In this document: positions 57,891 through 64,000 of the stretch, in pieces
Layout of the letters: each line of letters starts with the position of its first letter
Position numbering within the stretch: position 1 is the first letter of the stretch
Source: Icerya purchasi
Taxonomy: Eukaryota > Arthropoda > Insecta > Hemiptera > Monophlebidae
Direction of reading: 5' to 3'
Assembly: GCA_039619475.1 (NCBI GenBank)
Contig: CM077115.1
Span: 416,090,557 to 416,154,556, forward strand
DNA: 64,000 nucleotides
The notes under the pieces: generated by a model
What the model was told of the DNA's origin: nothing
Seen by the model: only the letters and a program-made list of their open reading frames with translations
Databases searched by the model: none
Made by a program: the position numbers and the translations under genes

Positions 57891-58016
57891 GAGGCTTATA
57901 CATTTTTTCTTTTTTTCTTTTTTATGGGTTTTGGGGGATCTGAGAAAAACTTCCTACGCAATAAGTTATCGGTCTATTAAAAGAATCTTTGTCATTAATG
58001 GCGTCATGGGATTTTC
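57891..58016. other. Short spacer, nothing recognised
   Basis: T-rich spacer between the LINE fragment and the hAT pseudogene on the opposite strand. Confidence 0.4.
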
Positions 58017-59600
58017 CTAAACGTGCTTAATAGTATGAAAATAATTCAATCGACCTTCGGTTGTAGTCGATTTGAGTGGTGTTTTTATTTCCTCCGGTGT
58101 AGGAATGGTACACGTCGTTGTGACAGGAAGCGTTATTATGATTTGTGCGACTACTTTAATCAAAGGATAAAATAATGTATACTGTAGTAAACTCGTTAAT
58201 GTCAATTTCTGAACGTTCGCAAAATCGTCCGAAAATCACATTCCTGCTTCATGAAGAAGATTTTAAATTCCATATTTTTGATTTACTGCTTTTTCATTTA
58301 TATGTTATAAACTGATGATACTTTGATGCAAAATTTTGTGTATGGTTTTTGAAAACTAACGTAGTTATTGCATTATTTTGTGGAAATCTGCAATTTAGAG
58401 AATCTACTGACGAATTTAAATGTAGAATGAAAACATTCCGTCAAAGGTCTTCTATTGTTAAAACCAATAGTAGCACGATTTAGTTAACTTAAAACAATAT
58501 GTAAAGTTTTTAAATTAATCCAGTGTGAGTTGCACATTTCCATTTGTTCATAAATTTTTAGATTACGCATTCTTCTATGATATTAAAATATTGCTATTGC
58601 ATTACTGATCCACTTGTGACATTTTTCGGTTAGCAATTCAATAGATTGAGGTGCAGCTAAAACTGATTCTAGTATAATATTGTGAATAAATAAGGAAACA
58701 ATGGACACTATTAATTTATGGTGCTTGCTGATAACTAATTCATTTAAATCATTGACGGGGAGTTTAGTTTATGGGAGGCGGCACAGTGTGCAAATAAAGC
58801 TTTCGGATACGTATTTCTAATAATCTTTTGAACTCCTTCCTTATCAGTCATAACGAAGAATTTATCCTTGCCCGATAAGTAAATTCATAACCGAATCTCA
58901 CACAGTTCATCCCAACTGAATGAGTAATTGAACGAAGCCTGAAAATTCTTGTTATGTTTACAATTTGCAGTGAAAATACGGAGCACCTGTAGAAAGAATT
59001 TTCTGTATCAGAGACGTCAGCCGTTCCATCAGCTGAGACCTATCGATAAACTGATTCTTTAATTTCGGCAACACACTTTTTTTTTTTTGTAAAAAAATTT
59101 CAAAAAATATTTATTAGAGTATTTTGAATTTTTAACGACCACGTGTATTTAGCGTCCTATGTGAAGTTATTTGAATATGTATAGTCTTTTAATCGATTAA
59201 ATCTGTGAAATTACCGGCTTCTGCTAATTTTCCACGAAGAAGAGTAATACCACGTGTACTCTACAGAAAACGATCACAGAAAAAATGGACAATAATTTCT
59301 TTCGATTTTCTTCTATTGTACGCTTCGCATGCGCGTATCTATCCGGATATCAACGGGTAATTTCTTTCAAGATGACTTCTGCAAAATAAGTTGCCTCTTC
59401 TCTTGTGAAGCATTTTTACGTCAAAATACTTTTTACGTGATACTACTAGTCATAGAAGTTTATGAAATTATCACAATATTCTACTATAAACGTTCCTTGT
59501 GAACTCCGTTCATCTGAGGAAATAATCAACGTTATTTTTAACTACTGCGAATGTACTAACCAATGCGAGTTCTGTGTTAACCATGTAAAAATAAAAAGAT
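58017..59600 (-). pseudogene. hAT transposase (decayed), second copy type
   Basis: On the minus strand the C-terminus (58205-58017) reads LFYPLIKVVAQIIITLPVTT, then IPTPEEIKTPLKSTTTEGRL. This follows the hAT dimerisation domain 'YPxIxxLLxILxTLPVTTxxxERSFSxLKxIKxxLRSTMxxxRL' with several substitutions. Near 59040-58970, VSADGTADVSDTENFSIGA matches 'xxADETxDISxxEQxSIGVRY'. FSGFVQL follows, and LPVNDLNELV near 58760 resembles 'HxLNLVVxDL'. Further upstream (59230-59150) NFTDLIDL and a YSNNFT block fit the 'NFRxLLxFRxxxD' region. It is clearly dead. It differs from the 47525-49985 copy and may be closer to the P52rIPK/THAP0-like hAT group. Confidence 0.7.
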
Positions 59601-60048
59601 GGTTCGATAGTCGAGAATCTTTATGAAAATTATATAATTCGCTGTTCCCAACGGTTTGTAAACATTTCAAATTTCAATACTTCTGTCTACGATTTTTTAT
59701 TCGAATACTTTTCTACGACCGATTTTGAAGCAGCATCGAGTGAAAATGTGGTTTTACCATTTGAAAACCGTTGCAATAGAGGGATGAATTCTAGAGAGGT
59801 TGCAAAAGGTGAAATTAATAATTCGTCACCTGATGAAGGAGATACACTACATTCGTTTCTTTTAATTTTTTCGGCAGCAAACTCAAACTTTTGATGATCT
59901 ATTTCAAAAGGATTAATGTACAAGCGTCAAAGTCTAAAATGAAAAAGATTAAAATATTGCCCTGAAACTTCTCGTTTATGGTTTGAAGGAAATTATCGAA
60001 AATTAAGGAAATGAAATTTAAATAAATAATTGCGAAGAAACCAGCAAT

Positions 60049-60087
<39 letters not shown>

Positions 60088-60328
60088 TTTGTGAATTGTA
60101 CCACGCGCTTACAAGCGAAACTATTTCTCGGTCAAATTGGCCAAGAACGCTTCATGTTGGTGTATATCTTCATTGTTAAACTAAAATGAAAAAGTTAGGG
60201 TTTACTATTCCTAATTAAAAATGTTCAATCTGACTAATAATTGAGAATGAAAGACATTGATGTTTTTTAAAAAATACGCGAGATATAAAAAAAAAAAAAT
60301 TAACTGAACACGGGAAAGATGACAACAA
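59601..60328. other. No gene recognised; includes (TG)n
   Basis: The 78-codon minus ORF at 59687-59923 (starting MYINPFEIDHQKFEFAAEKI) could be the N-terminus of the hAT pseudogene downstream. I see no zinc-finger or other diagnostic block in it. Confidence 0.3.
60050..60084. repeat. (GT)n microsatellite
   Basis: About 17 GT units. Confidence 0.95.
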
Positions 60329-60465
60329 TAAAGGGTCGCGCACACCAGTGCGAAAAAATTGCGGGACGCAGGATGGAGCGCAAAAAAACTCAAGCTTGAC
60401 GGAAAACGCGAAGCGGGAACTGCAGATCGCGGAAGAAAAAGTTGCATTGTGCCTTGTTCGAGAAA

Positions 60466-60558
60466 ATGTCGCCAGATGAAGATGAAGCCCTTTTGCTATT
60501 TGCTTTGAATCATGATCTACTTATATACTTACTCTCTTTTGAACAGCTTGCAACTTAA
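60466..60558 (+). pseudogene. Harbinger transposase N-terminal stub (30 codons)
   Basis: The frame opens MSPDEDEALLLFALNHDLLI and stops at TAA 60556-60558. The acidic-then-leucine start resembles the 'MDxDEAxLLLxLLxRR' beginning of many insect PIF/Harbinger nucleases. The expected basic stretch and the DDE_Tnp_4 catalytic domain do not follow; sequence after about 60510 is unrelated. This position just inside the left TIR supports the assignment more than the short sequence does. Confidence 0.4.
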
Positions 60559-60879
60559 CATAATTATACCTTCTATCGACACCTGTTGATACTATATCGG
60601 GCAAGTTATAAATCAAAAAGCAAGACATATTAGGCTGGTACCTTTTGAGCAAATATTTACATCGAGTAGTCATTTTGGAGCAGCCTGCCGCACTCCGGAA
60701 AAAACGTGAAATCTTAAGGAAATTATTTTTTTTCCAGGTAAAAAACATATTGCCTCGTATTCAGAGAAAGGTTTAAAGTATATTTTAAGCCGATAAAAAG
60801 AAAATCGATTTTTCAAAAAATTTACAGTGCTGTTACCTCTTAAACATGTTGCACCTATATATTGTTCAACTCCCCGAAC

Positions 60880-61270
60880 TACTGGTCATTGTCTAGCCAC
60901 GTCAAACACGTTGTTCCCCCGTGGAGTTGCTGGTACGCGATAAGCGGCAATCGGTCGCCGTGATCGAACGCGCAGAGTGTCGGCTTCCGAATGCTACTTG
61001 AAGCGTCTGCTGCCATCGCCGCTTCGGCTGTTCTCTATCCGCGAACGAGACATGATCTTCTTACCGTGCTACTGCGGAAGCGTGGCTGAAATTTCAGTCG
61101 CCGCCGAACTTTAATATCGTTCCGGTTGTTCTCGCGTAAATTTTCGGATCCGTTTAAAAAAAGCCTTTTAACATGACACGAAATTCTCGTTCGGGCTTTT
61201 TCAGTCGCTTACTGCGTTCCGCGCTACATTGTTAATTCGTCGACGTTGTCACCGTCACCGTCGAAGAATA
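60880..61270. other. GC-rich interior of the Harbinger element
   Basis: This stretch is markedly GC-richer than its surroundings and rich in CG dinucleotides. No ORF continues the MADF domain or the transposase through it. It may be an unrelated insertion, a decayed exon or element-specific regulatory sequence. Confidence 0.35.
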
Positions 61271-61394
61271 TATAAATAATTAATGGTGAACTTTAGCCCC
61301 AGTATGGTCATCGTAATGTTAGAATCGGAAAAAGATGTACTATTCAGTTCTTATATTACAAAACCACCTGTACGTTATAAACATAACCTGTTCG

Positions 61395-61541
61395 TTATAT
61401 ACAACCATTTTCATTCAATTTCCGCCCGATGTCGTTCCATACTCGGTCCTTTGCACGAGGATTTTTGTAACTTTCGTGGCTCAAGTCGAACAAAATCTGA
61501 TGTTTTTTCACTGCCTCAATCAACTTCTCCGTTTGAGACAT
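61395..61541 (-). CDS. MADF-domain protein exon of the Harbinger element
   Basis: From ATG 61541 (minus) the product reads MSQTEKLIEAVKKHQILFDL, then SHESYKNPRAKDRVWNDIGR, then KLNENG. This is the first about 45 residues of a MADF (Adf-1-type) DNA-binding domain ('LIExVxxHPxLYDxxHxxYKNxxxKxxxWxxIxxxL'). The frame then meets GGTTGTATATAA, where a GT that could be a 5' splice site precedes the stop. The rest of the domain would lie in a later exon that I cannot find. An upstream in-frame ATG at 61628 would add 29 residues, but homology starts at the internal Met. Harbinger elements commonly encode a Myb/MADF-type accessory protein needed for nuclear import and end binding of the transposase. 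Confidence 0.65.
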   Translation of the reverse strand: MSQTEKLIEAVKKHQILFDLSHESYKNPRAKDRVWNDIGRKLNENGCI

Positions 61542-61760
61542 CGTGAAAGATTGACGAAAAAAGGAGCGTGATCGTTGCGGGATGCGGGAAAACTTTGTCA
61601 ACTGCGAACCGATGAATGTTCGCAGCAAGTGCGGGAAAATTTAGCGGGATCTCGCTTTGGTCTGCGCTCACTCATATCCCGCGATGTTATTACGTCCCAA
61701 GCGAATTTCGCGCTCCATCCCGCATCCCATGCCTCGCAAGTTTTTTTCACCGACCCTTAA

Positions 61761-61934
61761 ACCGCTGCAACAATTTTACAATAAACAGTCATCCGTTAAA
61801 ATCGCCGGATTTCATCATTTGCATTATAAATATGACCTTGATTGCACGTCACTTTGACATCAGCCGGTTATCTTGATGGTTCTTAACGGTAGTAGTGTTG
61901 TAGACAAATAATTTACTAAAAAAAGGCGATAAAC

Positions 61935-61935
<1 letters not shown>
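61761..61935. other. Short flank, nothing recognised
   Basis: Right flank of the Harbinger insertion, up to the next (TA)n tract. Confidence 0.4.

Positions 61936-61989
<54 letters not shown>
61936..61989. repeat. (TA)n microsatellite, about 27 units
   Basis: The longest uninterrupted TA tract in the window, bounded by AAACG on the left and CGTG on the right. Confidence 0.97.
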
Positions 61990-61990
<1 letters not shown>

Positions 61991-64000
61991 GTGTCACTAT
62001 TATTATATGTGTTTGTGTATTTATTCTGTGACTGGTACATCTATTGTCTCTCTTTATTTGTGACTTACTGGGGGTTTTCGACGAGATTAGCATTAAATAC
62101 GTAATAATTTCACATGTCTGTTTAAAACAATGAATTTGTCAAAATTTGTGCGTTTTTTAGCCGAGAGAGCGATTACGCTTCGCTAGAGATATTAATAAAA
62201 AAAAATGGTTATATAAACTAAATGAAACTTTGTACTTATTAACAGTCGATCAACAGGCATTAATGGCATAGCCTCGATAACTTTTTTTGCAATATAATCA
62301 GAATGGCTTGTTTAGGAGGTTAAGGTTGAAATTGTAGCAATTTGCCTGTCTACGGTTTTACGTTTGTCTGCAAGTTCCGTTTTTTTCAACATCGTAATGT
62401 GGAAACAATATGTCCTTGCCGGTTATTCTTTTTTGTATTGCGTTTTTTATTTTTCTGCATTCATCAGAGTCAGCAGAATTTTCACCCCTCTTTAAATATT
62501 TTGATGTCATTATCGGTATTCATTTGTCGTAGTATCTAGTTCCGTTTTATCTGACGTAAAAATTATTCACAAAATTTTCTTCTGTTAAAATGGCATGGTA
62601 AACTTCATAATTGGCCTACAAGTTTTTGGCGATTCAAAATGAACATTGTAAAACAATTAAGAATTTTTTTGTAGCGGTTATTGGCGTTCCGTTCATGATT
62701 CGTTTTTTTCGGGGACCGCTAAAAAAGAAAATCCTAAAGTTGACCGACAAAATTGTTAAAACCGTCAGTTTTTGAAAATTTAATTTTATAAACCATTTGG
62801 CGGTCATTAGTAGTTCGTACCTTTGATGGCGAATAATTTGTTTTTTATAGACCTACGTTGAAAAAATATGAAAATTTAATAGGTGAAATTAACGCGAACA
62901 TCGTCGAAACATCGCTAAATTTCGTCCGAGTGTATATAATTTATAATTCAAAATTTAACGAACAGGATGCGTTTACGTGTATAATAATCAAAAATATTCA
63001 GAAGTTCGGTGAAATCATTTCGAGTTAATTAGTCTTAGCGCGACAACAAGTGTGCGCTTTTTCATATCGTAGAAATTTACACCTGATTAGATCAAGTATT
63101 GTTTCCATAAAAAGCCAACTGTACGGTGTAATCACTACGTACGCTAGTTCTAACATAATACCTACGCTATTCTTAGCTGCGAATGTAATTAGTTTTGTTG
63201 AAACAGGGCAAAAACGAGAGGGCTGAAAAAAATCATAAATATGAACAGACAAAAGAACATGATGTACAACAATTTTCAATGCATAGAGAGCATTAAAAGG
63301 CTACACGGATCTTAATCTTTAGCGATTTTGTTTTTATTTATTTATTTTTTGGGGAGCACGCCGATAACCCCACCTAGAAGCGATTGGAAGGGGTAGAGTT
63401 AAATACTAATCCGGGCGGAAACTGGCAGAATAAAGGAACTAAGAATTGGGATAATGGAGAGAGAGAGAGAGAGAGGAAATGGATAAGATGTAAAACGTGC
63501 AATAAAAAAAAAAAAAAAATTGGAAAGTCCAAAAGACAACAAATTGCAATAAGGAGTGGCGCGTTCGGTCGAAAGGAAAGGACATTCAAAGAAAATATAT
63601 TTGAGATTCTAGATAACTTCGTAATTATGATGACAGTTTGGAGAGAGCGCCAAAACGGGCACGTGAAAAAGGTAGCAGACTATGATTAAAGCGTAAACGA
63701 ATGATGGAACGGAACAGTGTAATGAAGAAAAATCACTGAACTAAGAAAGATCCGGAAGAGTTGGTTAAATGGATAGGCAAAAAGAAAATATGTTAGAAAA
63801 ATAGGGAACGTGGAGGATGTCTAGTATGGAATTTTTTGTATAGGGGAAGCAAGTCAAAAATTTTAGATAAATAGAGATACGAGGACACAGCAGTCCCTGA
63901 GCTAAAGGATCTGTCATTTACTATACTCACCGGTCTGGATAGAATGCGAGAAGATTTTGATATGAGGAAACGTATGCCAAAGATGATAAAATCGTAACAG
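61990..64000. other. No gene recognised
   Basis: AT-rich sequence. The 101-codon + ORF at 63384-63689 is driven by a (GA)n tract (63457-63474) and an A run (63506-63520), and it has no domain. A purine-rich patch to the window end may be decayed coding sequence of unknown type. Confidence 0.4.

Larger units (their letters stand above)
60329..61760. mobile_element. PIF/Harbinger DNA transposon, 1.4 kb, internally deleted
   Basis: A TAA duplication flanks the element (60329-60331 and 61758-61760), the 3-bp target typical of PIF/Harbinger. The body 60332-61757 has imperfect inverted ends of about 50 bp. Both start AGGGTCG, and both contain, about 30 bp inward, a strongly conserved word: GGGACGCAGGATGGAGCGC on the left and GGGATGCGGGATGGAGCGC on the right read inward. 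GCGGGA words repeat several times near both ends and may bind the transposase. Inside, the start of a transposase-like ORF (+, 60466) and a MADF-domain exon (-, 61541) face each other, the two-gene plan of Harbinger elements. The nuclease domain is absent, so the copy is non-autonomous. Confidence 0.82.

Noticed and set aside
59687..59923. 78-codon minus ORF as the hAT N-terminus
   Set aside because: No zinc-finger cysteines or histidines in the expected spacing, so it was left unassigned.
63384..63689. 101-codon + strand ORF
   Set aside because: It is driven by (GA)n and poly(A) tracts. A LINE ORF1 was considered, but no zinc knuckle or coiled-coil pattern could be supported.

Overview
The window looks like gene-poor, repeat-rich nuclear DNA of an arthropod, most likely an insect. 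It is strongly AT-rich and full of homopolymer runs and (TA)n tracts. It holds no rRNA, no tRNA that I can fold, no bacterial-style operon and no CRISPR array. Every coding sequence I can assign with confidence belongs to a mobile or virus-like element. Most are broken by stops and frameshifts. The mix (mariner, FLYWCH-MULE, PIF/Harbinger with a MADF protein, ZMYM1-like hATs, RTE-like and CR1/Jockey-like LINEs, Maverick-like remnants) fits insects, but I cannot name the species. All assignments come from reading translations by eye; no search was run.

Layout. 1-3.3 kb: an RTE-like LINE tail (-), then a mariner copy with complete ends but a catalytic-core deletion. 3.9-10.4 kb: a decayed DUF8207-like gene (+), a 5'-truncated LINE (-), and a Maverick-type polymerase-like N-terminal fragment (-) split by a 1.8-kb inverted-repeat element. 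12.2-14.7 kb: a LINE C-terminus, a degenerate tandem-repeat area and a LINE endonuclease fragment. 15-40 kb: mostly unassignable AT-rich sequence with one 308-bp hAT MITE, a dispersed repeat, pyrimidine-rich poly(A)-ended segments and a few small unassigned ORFs. 40.5-45.4 kb: an RTE-like fragment, then a 3.8-kb MULE with TIRs, target duplication and a broken FLYWCH-MULE transposase, itself carrying a second copy of the LINE from 5.8-7.3 kb, followed by a possible SINE. 47.5-50 kb: a ZMYM1-like hAT transposase pseudogene interrupted by a 416-bp hAT MITE. 50-54 kb: a hammerhead-ribozyme-like motif, a LINE C-terminus, the second copy of the dispersed repeat, and a perfect 108-bp-arm palindrome with a hammerhead-like motif in each arm. 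56.7-61.8 kb: a third hAT MITE, an RTE-like fragment, another hAT pseudogene and a 1.4-kb Harbinger element with remnants of both of its genes.

The genes do not form a pathway. The window records successive insertions: MITE in hAT, LINE in MULE, inverted-repeat element in a polymerase-like pseudogene. The most unusual objects are the perfect palindrome with hammerhead-like cores (53686-53915), the inverted-repeat element inside the polymerase remnant (8369-10190), and the Harbinger and MULE copies whose boundaries can be set to the base by their target-site duplications.
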